Part shown: positions 21,401 to 32,009 of the stretch, piece after piece
Layout of the letters: the number at the start of each line of letters is the position of its first letter
Position numbering within the stretch: position 1 is the first letter of the stretch
NCBI GenBank assembly: GCA_963970005.1
Contig: CAXAMN010004102.1
Coordinates: 222,977-286,976, forward strand
Source: Durusdinium trenchii
Taxonomy: Eukaryota; Sar; Dinophyceae; Suessiales; Symbiodiniaceae
DNA: 64,000 nt
Reading direction: 5' to 3'
The notes under the pieces: model-generated
Databases searched by the model: none
The model's input: only the letters and a program-made list of their open reading frames with translations
What the model was told of the DNA's origin: nothing
Position numbers and translations under genes: made by a program

Positions 21401-23495
21401 ATTGTGTACCTCCTTGAATGGGGTTGGCAGCCGCAAGAACTGCTTCACTGGAGCCGACCAGAAACCCAGCTTCTGCTGGCACAGCAGATAGACCTCCAAG
21501 CTCCATGGTGGCAAATTGAGCTCACCCTCACAAGGGAGGCACAATGGCAGCGCACCAACAGACTAGCCAGCAAACAGCACTATGAGCACCTGCTGACAGG
21601 CTTGGACTGGCACACCTATCGCCAGGTGAGGAAGAAGCTCAAGCCTCAACAACAGCACAACCTGGATACATGGGTTCAGGCGGCAATCCACTCCAGGGAT
21701 GCACACCAGACCAAAACATGCCCAATCTGTGGAGTCCCAGCAACACCAAAGCACATCCTTTGGCTTTGCAAGTGGCACAAAAACCAGAACCATGATCCCA
21801 TGCCGCCGGCATGGATGAACCGCATCACCAGCCAAGAAGAAGAGCCCCTATGGGCACATGGATGGATCCCGCTGGAGCCACAAGATGCCAGAACGGCACA
21901 CCACCCGGTGCAGGGTCACGGCTGCTGGGCAGGGCTACCAGTCATACCCCTCCACCAGCACACTGGGTGGGCTTTCACGCTGGATGCCACGCCCTCAACC
22001 TATGACAATAGAAGTCAGATGTGGGTCTATGGACTCTGTGCTCATACCATGGCGCTGGGGCAACTCAAGAGACTAGGCACACTTACCGGTGTACCCACAG
22101 GCAGCCAAACCAAGATCAGGGCTCTGCTGGCCGGCCTAGTGACCCTGGCCAACCAAACCACGGATCCTGTCAAGGTCATTGTGCAGCTTGTCAGTGTCTG
22201 GGAAGCCTGGAACCACCCGAAGCACCGCAGCCCCTACATGGACCTCCTTGCTGACGTACCACCCCAAGACTACCAAAGAGTCACGGTACTATACACACCA
22301 GGACACCAGATGCTCCAGCAAATGAGCCCCAACTCCGCCGGAGGCAAAGAGAAGCAGCCCTAGCAGCATGGGAAAGGGCCAAAACCTTCTATGATGCCAA
22401 GCAGGAAGAGTGGCAAGAGACTTTGGATCAGGACCACCAGCTCATTTACGAGCATGCTGTCAACCGCCTGAGCAAGATCTACGCCGACCACATGCACTAC
22501 GTGCACCAAAAGGCACCTCGGCATCAGGGAAAACACACCAAGCAGTACAAAAAAGAGCTGGTGAACAGGCGCAGCAAGCAGTGGGCTGACAACCATCACC
22601 ACTGGGAGCCGCATCAGCGAAGTGGCTTTCAATGTCGCAGCTGCGGCATCCGGATGCATCAAAGCCTCACGACTGAGATCCTGGAGACAAGGTTGAATGA
22701 AGATTGCCCACAGATGCTGATCGAGACGAGCCCTCCAACAGCAACTCAGGCTGTTCCACTGCCCCGGAAGCAGACCAGAGCCCAACACATCAAGGAGCTT
22801 TTGGACAGCCAACCAGAACAGCCCATCGCCGGGCAGCACCACCTCGCCGAGACCACTGGCTACCTGAAATGTGTGGTCTGTGGGCTCAACATCCACAAAA
22901 GAGTGAATGAGGGCGCTTTCACAGCCTTCACTCAAAGCCCTTGCGTCAACCAGGCCTACACAGCAGATCATCAAGGCCACATGAGCCATGCATTATGGCA
23001 GGTCGGAGAACGAGTCAAATGCACCCAATGCGGCACCACATGGAATCTTGATGGTCAGCAACGTGTCATAGCGACCCAGGCATTCCACAAACCCTGCAAA
23101 GGTGCCGGAACCAAGGGCTCACCGCCCCTGAGTGAGTACTTCAAAAAGAAGGACTCTTCCAGCAGCCACAGCCCAGAGCTCGACCCACAGGCCCCGGCCA
23201 TGGCAGCCACTCAACCAGCCCCAAGGAGGCTCAGCTTGCAGACCGCCCTCGATGTTCAGGAACAATGTGCTCTTGAGGACCAGGGTCATGCTGACCTCAC
23301 TCAACGGCTGGCAGCATTGGACATGAGCTCTAGCCCAAGGCCAGCAGCTGCAGAACAGGCCGAGCTTGAGGTAGATTTCTTCTGACAGCAGAACCTACCG
23401 CCACCAGAAGAGCTTCTGAGGATGAAACTGCTGGTAGGAACAGGCCAAAGGCCCCAAACCGCCAAAGAGCCACGTGCACACCTCTAGGAAAAAAA
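18461..23495 (+). mobile_element. LINE E2: 5'-truncated copy
   Basis: E2 starts inside ORF2, at the point aligned with about 13315 of E1 (just after the USP-like domain), immediately after TACA repeats. It ends CCTCTAGGAAAAAAA and then TACA. The missing 5' part and the flush TACA junction are as expected for incomplete target-primed reverse transcription. It is clearly diverged from E1 and E3 throughout, so it is not a recent duplicate of either. Confidence 0.92.
18462..23385 (+). pseudogene. LINE ORF2, 5'-truncated and frameshifted (E2)
   Basis: The reading frame enters in the linker before the endonuclease (SLPPPAEPDFEPPLHPSPEKK) and keeps EEP motifs (FANVTHFG, VETHL, LGDWQN, WRPH) and a full RT core (CGPDAV, RPITLTSLLYR, LMDMSTFYD, GVPAGCPQAP, WVDDVGFD). 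A one-base loss near 20991-20997 shifts the frame, and the protein resumes as KATARKVKLRSLKIPALK. A second shift near 22295-22310, in the RNase H-like region, leads to the last frame (to 23385), which holds the C-terminal zinc modules, SPPLSEYFKKK and the end EVDFF. The USP-like domain and ORF1 are absent because of truncation. It is not functional as it stands. Confidence 0.9.
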
Positions 23496-23520
23496 TACAT
23501 ACATACATACATACATACAT
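23496..23520. repeat. (TACA)n between E2 and E3
   Basis: About six TACA units (25 nt) run directly into the 5' junction TGGCTCAAG of E3. Confidence 0.97.
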
Positions 23521-24079
23521 GGCTCAAGCGGTGAGCGGTTCAAGCGGGCTGCCAACGAAGACCCGCTGGTGCGCCAAGCCCCAGGCGAACATATCCAGCA
23601 CTACCACAAGAAGGACGGCCCAGGAAAAAGTTCATCTAGAACACATCCTTTGCCCGCAATCAGCAGAACACCTTCGACTTTCTTGTCGTGACCTTTTACC
23701 TCTGGCAGAGCTCGCCTGGCTTCCTCCTCGGGTTTTTGGAGGGGACTGGGGCTACTTCACTGCCAACCTCCTCTGCCTGTTCGTGCTCGGTGCTCCGGTC
23801 AGTGCCTTCTTCCTAGGATTGCAGGACGCTTTTGAGGTGCCACTCAATCTGAACGATGACGGCCTTTCGAACTACAACATGGTGCCGGAGCTATGTCACA
23901 TGTCGACACAGCCAATGTACGAACTGGATTTGGCAGGACAAGCTCAAGCCCGACACCAGATGCCGCCAATGTGGCACATGGTGGCCTGTTCTCAAGGCCA
24001 GCCAAGGAGGCACGGGCAAGGGCAAAGGACAAGGTCGACCCACCAAGACAGAAGCAACAAAACAAGCTACATGGCTTGA
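23519..24079 (+). CDS. Possible upstream ORF0 with hydrophobic segment (E3)
   Basis: The ATG created at the TACA/leader junction opens a 186-codon frame that overlaps ORF1, which lies in the +1 frame. Before the overlap it contains GGDWGYF followed by a hydrophobic stretch, LLCLFVLGAPVSAFFLGL, that could span a membrane. The same frame in E1 (GGDWHF..LLGLIVFGDPTFAYF, open 10930-11178) and E4 (GDWAF..FGLFVKGATLFAHLF, open from about 31005) keeps the pattern, but neither has an intact ATG-initiated frame: E1 has a stop at 11176 and E4 a stop soon after its junction ATG. The part overlapping ORF1 may only reflect ORF1 conservation. It could instead be an N-terminal extension joined to ORF1 by frameshift, or leader RNA that happens to be open. 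Confidence 0.3.
   Translation: MAQAVSGSSGLPTKTRWCAKPQANISSTTTRRTAQEKVHLEHILCPQSAEHLRLSCRDLLPLAELAWLPPRVFGGDWGYFTANLLCLFVLGAPVSAFFLGLQDAFEVPLNLNDDGLSNYNMVPELCHMSTQPMYELDLAGQAQARHQMPPMWHMVACSQGQPRRHGQGQRTRSTHQDRSNKTSYMA
23520..23528 (+). promoter_or_regulatory. Spliced-leader relic at the E3 5' end
   Basis: TGGCTCAAG joins the TACA run to the element, as in E1 and E4. It is followed by CGGTGAGCGGTTCAAGC, a leader sequence shared with E4. Confidence 0.7.
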
Positions 24080-24758
24080 GACACCACCAGGCCTAGGGAA
24101 GTTGAAGCCTTTGAAGAAGACCAAGCTCCAGAAGGAAGCCACAGACCTCCTCGAACCAGTCTGGAGTGGCATGTCCAACGAACTACAAGAAAAGCGTCAG
24201 CACCTCGGCATTGGTCCCAAGAAACCGCCAGAGCCAGATCTCCATGAGATGCTAAAAACCCACATGGCAGCACTCCCAGCTCAGGTCCAAGAGGTCGTCG
24301 CCCGCCTCACCACACCAGCCCCGGCTTCTGAGCAAGACATAGCCATCCGGCTGAAGGGACAGGTCACTGACCTGAAGAACCTATCCACAAAAAAGACTCA
24401 GCTCCAAGAGAAGCTGGATCAAACCAAGCTGCAATATCAAACACTGCTCCAAGAAATGCAAGACCTTCAACAGAAACTCAATGATGGACAACAAGCACTC
24501 AAGCTGTTGTCCGAGGACTACATGAAAGCAGTCAATAAGGAGACGAAGCAGGCAGACCTGGACTCGGGCATGGACATCGACCCATTGCCAGCAGCAGTAG
24601 AGACCTTTGTGGCCAACCTTGGAGTCTCACTATCTGATGAACAGAAGACACAGCTTCACGGGCTCCTCAAGCGACCCAGTGACACGGACGGTGACCTCTC
24701 CAAGCGCAGGAAAACAGACAGCCCGGCCATTGCAACACCTCCAGGGTCGTGTGGGTAA
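23856..24758 (+). CDS. LINE ORF1 protein (E3)
   Basis: This 300-aa ORF1 is intact and close to that of E1. It starts MTAFRTTTWC, keeps the C-x4-C-x14-C-x2-C zinc motif and GTWWP, the KLKPLKKTKLQ block, the coiled coil (LQEKLDQTKLQYQ, MQDLQQKLNDGQQ) and the SKRRK cluster near the C-terminus. It ends GSCG at a TAA inside GTGGGTAAC, one base before the ORF2 ATG at 24760. Since ORF2 of the same copy is broken, this protein could only act in trans with another element. Confidence 0.8.
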   Translation: MTAFRTTTWCRSYVTCRHSQCTNWIWQDKLKPDTRCRQCGTWWPVLKASQGGTGKGKGQGRPTKTEATKQATWLETPPGLGKLKPLKKTKLQKEATDLLEPVWSGMSNELQEKRQHLGIGPKKPPEPDLHEMLKTHMAALPAQVQEVVARLTTPAPASEQDIAIRLKGQVTDLKNLSTKKTQLQEKLDQTKLQYQTLLQEMQDLQQKLNDGQQALKLLSEDYMKAVNKETKQADLDSGMDIDPLPAAVETFVANLGVSLSDEQKTQLHGLLKRPSDTDGDLSKRRKTDSPAIATPPGSCG

Positions 24759-24759
24759 C

Positions 24760-27700
24760 ATGACCGTGCTGCCACATGGGTTCCAAGGGCTCCAGGTGCC
24801 GGTTCCCTTTGACGATTTTGAAAGGGCACCAACCTCAGATTTGGTTTGCCACGCTGCCTCAAACCCAGCATCGGCGGGGACTCAGCAAATGGTTTCTTGC
24901 GCAGGGGACAGTTCACAACACCATTTGCCAAACCTTTTTCAATACAACACCTCAGGGGACCCCTCAAACAAGAGTGCAGGGATATATTCTCTTGTTCATG
25001 AGGATCAGACTCCAACACAGGAGCACCTTTTTGCAACACCTCACCACTCGGCCAGCGATGGATCATCCTTCGGTGCACCAGGGCCTGAAGTGGTGAAAAT
25101 TCAAGGAGGTGGCGCATCGAGACCACCCACATCAACCCACAAAGGAAGAGCCGCCATGCAGAGCACTTTCGCTTCAACAACGGAGTGCATCCTGCAAAAT
25201 CTCACCATGACAGTGGGTAATCCAAGTGCTCGCTGCTACGCCAATGCGCCATGGCGAGCTTTCACATGGACATGCGCCTTGCTGCAAGAGACCAACACGC
25301 AGCCCTGGGGAAATCTCCAACTGGCAGTTCAAGAATCCCTCGAACTGGCAGAAGCAGTGGACATCCGGGAGTTGCCAGGCCTTCATCCTCTTTGGACAAA
25401 GCATGACCTAAACATCCAAGGAGATGCAAACCACTTCGTCAACACGCTGTGGAATCACTCCCAAACGAGGGCATTCCATTACAGGCTTGCAGAAATCCAG
25501 GCAGGCGGTTACCTCAAGGATCACATCCAACAGCCTATCCTGGTGGATTTCCCAGATGACTGGCCTGAAAACTCCAGCCTCCAAGATCTCTACAACGGGT
25601 GGGCCAACACTGGCCTTGGACAATACCTGTTGGACGACAAGCCTGTGCTGATCTCCCACATTACCCGCAACACATGTGTGGAAGGAACAATCACAAAGCA
25701 CGCCAAGATCCTCAATCCATATGGCACCTTCACGGTCCCTCGATCCTTGGATGGATTCGCAAGAGAGTCTGCAGAGTTTGTGCCAGTTTGTGCCAGCAGC
25801 TCTCATATGTCACCGTGGACCCAGCCACAACACCGGCCACTACTTCGCCATCCTCATCTACAGAGATCTGATGTGGTTGGCAGATGATGGTAGGCCACCG
25901 ACTCCACAACTGGCCAGCCAGGTCACTCAAATCTGGGCGGTGCACATTGACACCTTTCGAACGACACAACAGGTCCTTCGGTCTCTCCCTCCGCCAGAGG
26001 AACCGGATTATGACCCACCTCTTCACCCAAGCCCAGAGAAGCGACCTCGATTCGAACAAGAGCATTGCCAAGTGCACTTTGCCAATATCACCACTTTTGG
26101 TAAACAGTTCCTGGACTGGTACTGGGCCCGCCAAAGTGAGGTGCACATCTTCGTTGAGACTCACCTTGACCCACAGCGACTTTGGCAGGCCACCGAGTGC
26201 GCAATCCTCATCGCGGGAGTCTACCTGAAGACTGGAGAAGGCATTCAATCAGACACAAATGCCACTATGCTGGCCAAGCTCCTGACCCTGGTTGAGTCTA
26301 CGAAGCACCCTTACATCCTCCTTGGGGACTGGCAAAACAATCCTGATAGCTTCACCAGCACGGTGCTACCCTCCAAGTTCCATTTTGACATCAAAGCGCC
26401 AGATCACAGCATCCTCACTGGCAATGTCATTGACTATGCACTGATGCACAACACGCTGGCAACAACCACGGCCCTCACCACAGACTGGGCTGTACCTTGG
26501 CGACCACATGCACTGCTCACTTTGCACCTCAACATTGAAGCAGCCACCAAAGAATACCGACAGATCCAACACTTTCCTCCGCTGCCAGCAACTCCAGATA
26601 TCGACTTCCGGCCATGGACATCCTACCAGTCCCAAGCCTTCGAGATTGAGCTGTACGGCATTCCACCCAATGACCAGGCACAAAAGTGGGCTGACTGGAT
26701 CTCTTGCACTGAACAGTACCTGCTTCAGGAGCACCCATGGGCTCCTCAAGGTCGTGGAGCCAGCTTGAAGGTCAGCATCAAACCCCTGGTGTCCACCAAG
26801 CGCGCCACTACGTGGAAAAAAGGGAAGCCTGCCTTTTGGGAACAGCTTAAAGTCAGGTTCCAATTGGCATTGAAACAACCACACACGACTCAAACTGGAG
26901 CTGTCCGTGGATACATGCAAGCCCTCCAAGATGCTCCAAAGCATTGGGTCGGACCTCCCACCTGGGGACAGCTCTTTGACACCAGCCACCACTGGCAGAG
27001 CTACAGAGACACCCATGCAGCAGAGCTTGTGCTACACACCATTGCACATCAGCTCCGCGAAGCACAGCAAGCAGCCAATGATGAAGCCCACCTACAATAC
27101 AAAGACTGGCTCAAGCAAGGAGAGACCAAAGGGCTCAGAGGTTTATTTCGAAGCCTCAAAAGCAGCGAACTCGCATGGGAGCGGCCCTACAGAAACCTCC
27201 CACCAGATGAGAGGATGACGCAAAGGCTCCATGACTGGGGAAAACTATGGCAGATCAGACAAACGGATCAGCCACATGAACGACCCAGTCTGCAAACATC
27301 GGCCAGACAACAAGCACAACAATTGGAGCCAATCACCATTGGTCAACTGGCCTCGGTTCTCAAGCATCTTCCAGACAAAGCCTGCGGCCCTGATGCGGTG
27401 TCAGCTCAACTCCTACGCACGGCGCCCCCTCTGGCACTGCAGCCGCTTCTTAAGTTGTCCCAAGACATGGAGACACAGGCGCAACTGCCAACACAACAAC
27501 AGATGCACATGGTCATCATGCTGCCCAAGACCAGCACCAAGGAGAGGCCCATCACCCTCACATCCTTACTGTACCGTGTGTGGTGCAGACTCAGGAAGCC
27601 CCTCCTCGACCAGTGGCAGAAGCAGCTGCCAACCACAATGCAACATGACAGAGCGCGACCAGGGGCCCAAGTCTTACAAGTGGCTCTGGAAAGACTCCTC

Positions 27701-30646
27701 CGACAAGAGGTCCACAAGGCTAATGGATGCCATGGAGTCACCTGCCTCATGGACATGTCCACTTTCTATGACACCATCAACCTCACCAGACTCCAACAAG
27801 AGGCACTCCAGCTTGACTACCCGCCCCTGATGTTGGAACTGGCCATGCAGCTGTACACCGGCCCCAAGGCCATAGTCGCCCCAAGGCCATAGTCGCGGAG
27901 CAAGAGATGACACCTTTCTTCACCGTCCAAAATGGAGTCCCAGCTGGATGCCCCCAAGCACCTTTGTTGGCCAAGGCCGTGCTGGCACCAGCGCTCCAGC
28001 CCTGGAAACTACAACACCCAGAGGTGCACCTCTCAAGCTGGGTCGACGATGTGGGCTTTGACACGGCTGGAAGATCGCCCAAGGCAGTTGCACAAAAGGC
28101 AGTCCAAGCATACCGGGACATGCACAGCAAACTGGAGGAACTTGGCCTCAAAGTCAATCCACAAAAAACAGCTTTCATTGCCACCGACCGCAGCACTGAC
28201 AAAGCTCTCCGTGAACTCCTGCAGCCAGATGACCCGCCAGTTGAAACGGTCATGAGAGACCTCGGAGTTGACCACCAAGGGGCCAGGAGAAGGAGGATCC
28301 CGGTCATGAAACAAAGGTTGGCAAAAGCCCACAAACGCAAGGTCAAGCTCCGAACTTTGCGAATTCCCACTCTGAAGATTCGGCTACGACTTCATCGAGG
28401 CGGAGTTCAACCAGCAGCCCTCTGGGGAGTCGAAGGCCAGGGATTGGCCCCACGCTACAGGCAAGCCTTGAGACAAGCCATGGCCAAGCATCTCGCGCAC
28501 CAAGCTGGAGGACTGCTTGATAGCACCTATGACCTCCATCAAAAGAAGTACATCGACCCGGCAGACCAAGTCATCATCCACCACATCAAGGCCATCCATA
28601 GCCTCATCATTTCACCAACTGCACACCAAGCAGTACCCGTGGTATACCGTTCGAGCGGCCATCACCTACCTCAAGGAATGGGGATGGCAAGCCAACAATC
28701 TGAGGCGATGGACCAGGCCGGAAACGCCACTCCTGCTCAGTAATGAACTGGAGATGCAGCAGCCTTGGTGGAAGGTTGAGCAGAACCTCTTAACGGAAGC
28801 CAAGAACCAGCGCATCAACGGAATTGCCAGCAGACCCTTCCACCATAACCTCATCACAGGCATTGACTGGCACACGTATCATGAGGTGAAGAAGACACTG
28901 CCAGCCCAAAGCAAGCATCACCTCAGCACTTGGATTCAAGCTGCTATACAATTTCGGGAGGCCACTAAGGTCAAGCAATGTCCACTGTGCCAGGTCGACG
29001 CCACGCCCAAGCACATCCTCTGGCTCTGCAAGTGGCACAAATCCCAGAAGCATGAAGCCATGCCGCCAGAATGGATGGAAAGGATCACTTCCAAGGATGA
29101 AGAACCACTGTGGTCCACTGGATGGATCCCTTTAGAGCCCCAAGAGCACAAGCAACAGGACCATCCCTACCAAGGCCATGGGTGTTGGGCTGGACTGGAC
29201 ACAATCGCACCCACACCGTACAGTGGATGGGCCTACACACTGGATGCCACTCCGTCCACCTATGATGACAGAACACAGATATGGGTGTTCGGGCTTTGCG
29301 CACACACCATGGCTCTTGGCCAACTCAAACGTCTGGGAGCGATCACTGGCGCCCCCACAGGAGAACAAACCAAGGCCAGAGCTTTACTGGCAGGAGTTGT
29401 GGCCCTGCCCAAACACACTTCCACACCCGCCAAGGTCATTGTGCAGATTGCCACTGTGTGGGAAGCCTGGCACCAGCCCCGCAGCAGACCACCTTTCCAG
29501 GACCTCCTGGAAGACATTACCGACCAAGATTACAGCCGCATTTCAGTGCTGTACATTCCTCGGCAAACCAGAACACCAGACGCACCAGGCAATGAGCCCC
29601 AGCTCAGGAAACGCCAAAGGGATTTGGCCCTGGCTGCATGGGAGCGTTCCAAGCAATTCCAGAATCCTAAAAAGGACGAATGGCAACGCATCTTGGACTC
29701 CGACCACAAACAAATTTACCGCCACGCGGTCCAACGGCTGGCCAAGATCTATGAAGACCCACAGCATTACGTCCACCAGAAAGCTCCCAAGCATCAAGGC
29801 AAACACACCAAAAACTTCAAGAGGGACTTGGTGAAGCAATGTGCCAACCGCTGGACAGACAACCATCACAGATGGGAGCCACACCGAAGTGGGTATCAGT
29901 GCACAGCGTGTGGAGCCAGAATGCATCAAGGCTTGACCAAAGACATCCTGGAAACCCGACTTCAGGAAGACTGCCCGCAGGTCAAGACGGATGTGTACAG
30001 TCAGCCGGCCAAAGACGAACCACTGCCCAAGAAGCCCACACGGGCTCAAATCATCAAAGACATCCTGCATCGGCAACAACAGCAGCCACTGGCACCTGAG
30101 GAACACCATTATGCAGAAACTGCTGGCTACCTCAAGTGCCTAAAATGTGGGGTCAACACCCACAAAAGGATCAACGAAGAGGCCTTCCAGACCTTCCTGG
30201 CTTCTCCCTGCATTGATCGGGCTTTTCCACAGCCACCACATGGGCACCCAAGTCACTCCCTCTGGCAGAAGGGAGGCAAAGTCCGATGCCTACAATGTGG
30301 AGCAACATGGAACCTGGATAGTGAACAACGCATCATCACCAACCAGCTGCTCACCAAAGTCTGCAAAGGAGCAAGCACCAAGGGATCTCCTCCGCTCAGT
30401 GATTTCTTCAAAAAGAAGGAACCCTCCACCAGCTCCAGCACACAGCATGGCCCTACGGCACCGGCAGCCACAGCAGCTCAGCCCACTCCGAGGAGGCTGA
30501 ACTTTCAAACTGCATTGGATGCCAAAGAGCACGAGGAAGAACCCACCACAAGCATGTCTGCTGAGGCCATGAACCCCAGCCCCAGGGCAGACACAGGATC
30601 CGACACTCAAGACGACCTTCCTGGCTTCGCAGTCGAGTTCTTCTGA
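24760..30646 (+). pseudogene. LINE ORF2, four or more lesions (E3)
   Basis: The full domain order is readable but split. A perfect 10-bp tandem duplication (25775-25784 and 25785-25794) shifts the frame just before the USP-like His box. About 6 codons are missing after WLADDG. About 59 codons of the endonuclease are deleted in frame after ETHLDPQ (near 26175). A perfect 17-bp tandem duplication (27863-27879 and 27880-27896) shifts the frame and brings in a stop between RT motifs A and B. A deletion of roughly 80 bp with frameshift lies near 28610. Conserved features that survive are RCYANA, GHYFAILIYRDLMWLADDG, WVDDVGFD, the CCHC knuckle, the three C-terminal zinc modules, SPPLSDFFKKK and the end VEFF. 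Confidence 0.9.
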
Positions 30647-30761
30647 GTTGAAACAAGGACACCAACTTCTGAACCGACTGAGGCCCTCTTGCGCTAGCAT
30701 CGGCCTAAGGCCCTTCCAGATGGCCAACATGGCCAAACTCAGCAACTATAGAAGAAAAAAA

Positions 30762-30790
30762 TACATACATACATACATACATACATACAT
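30762..30790. repeat. (TACA)n between E3 and E4
   Basis: About seven TACA units (29 nt) join the E3 A-run to the E4 TGGCTCAAG junction. Confidence 0.97.
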
Positions 30791-30798
30791 GGCTCAAG
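30790..30798 (+). promoter_or_regulatory. Spliced-leader relic at the E4 5' end
   Basis: TGGCTCAAG sits at the TACA/element junction. It is followed by CTGTGAGTGGTTCAAGC, whose GTGAGT also matches a strong 5' splice-donor consensus. Whether that donor is used is unknown. Confidence 0.7.
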
Positions 30799-31130
30799 CT
30801 GTGAGTGGTTCAAGCAGGCAGCCCCCATAAAGACCTGCTTGTGCGTTGCTCCCCACGCACCACGTGTGCCTTTCGAACCACCTCACAGACACCGCCTCTG
30901 AGGGTCCCAAGGGCAAGCGTCCTACTCCCGTGATCTCACGACATCTCCATCAACGCTCTTGTCGACCTCTCCGCCACTTGGCATTTGCTCGCTGCTTCCA
31001 GGTTGAGGACCATCAGGGGACTGGGCCTTCTTGACACTACTCGCCTTCGGCCTGTTCGTGAAAGGGGCCACCCTGTTTGCCCACCTGTTTGTGTTTTTCG
31101 AGGCCACCAAAGTGCTCGACATCAGGTTCT

Positions 31131-32009
31131 ATGACAGGCCAATGGGGAAGAGCCTACATGACCTGCTCCAAGCACGGCTGCGCGAACTGGATCTGGACAG
31201 ACCGAATGAAGACAGGAAGCAAATGTCGAAGATGTGGGACCTGGTGGCCTACACCATCGGGTGGCACAGGCAAGGGCAAAGGCTATGGGCGACCAGCCTA
31301 CCAGGCTTCAGCCAACACCTCATGGCTGGATGCCCCGCCAGGCCTATCCAAGCTCAAGCCCCTCAAGAAGACCAAAGTGCAGCGAGAAGCCACAGATCTC
31401 CTGACAACGAGCTGGTCAGCTCTGCCGGAAGATACGCAGACAAAACTGCAAGCGCTCGGCATAGGACCCAGCAAGCCTGAGGAGCCGGAATTGACCGACA
31501 TCCTCAAGTCCCACATGGATGCATTGCCACCACAGGTTCAGCAGATCGTCACAAAGCTCACCGCACCTGAACCTTGCACCGAACGTGACATAGCAACCAA
31601 ACTCAAAGGACAGGTGACGGAGTTGAAAGCCATGTCCATCAGGAAGAACCAACTTCAGGAGAAGATTGACGGTGTCAAGGCCCAATATGCCTCATTGCTC
31701 ACGGACATGCAGGACCTCCAAGGCAAACTTGCTGAAGGGCAAAAAGCTTTGCACCAGCTCTCACAAGACTACATGAAGGCCATCAACCAGACTCCAGCCC
31801 CCACGGCACTGGCCCCGGGATCAGCCGAGCCTGAACAGATCCCCATGGCAGTTGAATCCTTTTTACACAGCCTTGGCATTTCGCTCACTGAAGAGCAGAA
31901 GAACCAACTCCATGGCCTCTTGAAGAGGCCCAATCAAGATCCAGATGATCCCACGAAGCGGAGGAAAACAGATGGCGCCGTCACACCACCACAAGGACAT
32001 GGTGGGTAA
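31131..32009 (+). CDS. LINE ORF1 protein, diverged subfamily (E4)
   Basis: This 292-aa intact ORF1 starts MTGQWGRAYMTC. The zinc spacing C-x4-C-x14-C-x2-C is exactly kept (C-SKHG-C, then C-RR-C) despite substitutions nearly everywhere else, which supports a structural role. The SKLKPLKKTKVQ block, the coiled coil (LQEKIDGVKAQYA, MQDLQGKLAEGQK), LGISLTEEQKNQLHGLLKRP and TKRRKTD are conserved. The stop lies in GGTGGGTAAC, and the ORF2 ATG (31999) is upstream of it, overlapping in the +1 frame. Confidence 0.8.
   Translation: MTGQWGRAYMTCSKHGCANWIWTDRMKTGSKCRRCGTWWPTPSGGTGKGKGYGRPAYQASANTSWLDAPPGLSKLKPLKKTKVQREATDLLTTSWSALPEDTQTKLQALGIGPSKPEEPELTDILKSHMDALPPQVQQIVTKLTAPEPCTERDIATKLKGQVTELKAMSIRKNQLQEKIDGVKAQYASLLTDMQDLQGKLAEGQKALHQLSQDYMKAINQTPAPTALAPGSAEPEQIPMAVESFLHSLGISLTEEQKNQLHGLLKRPNQDPDDPTKRRKTDGAVTPPQGHGG

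Larger units (their letters stand above)
23519..30761 (+). mobile_element. LINE E3: full-length, ORF2 broken
   Basis: E3 has the complete architecture: 5' junction TGGCTCAAG, 5' leader, ORF1, ORF2 with several lesions, and a 115-bp 3' UTR ending GAAGAAAAAAA then TACA. It is the closest relative of E1 in the window; both share long identical protein stretches in ORF1 and ORF2. Its lesions include two perfect short tandem duplications and two internal deletions. Confidence 0.92.

Noticed and set aside
23474-23518. Open frame running through the TACA spacer into E3 (HTYIHTY repeats)
   Set aside because: TACA repeats are open in every frame. Translation through them has no start context and would not be conserved at other junctions.
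27109-27117. TGGCTCAAG inside E3 ORF2
   Set aside because: It is coding sequence (Trp-Leu-Lys region) shared with E1 at the protein level and not at an element boundary, so it is a chance match to the leader.
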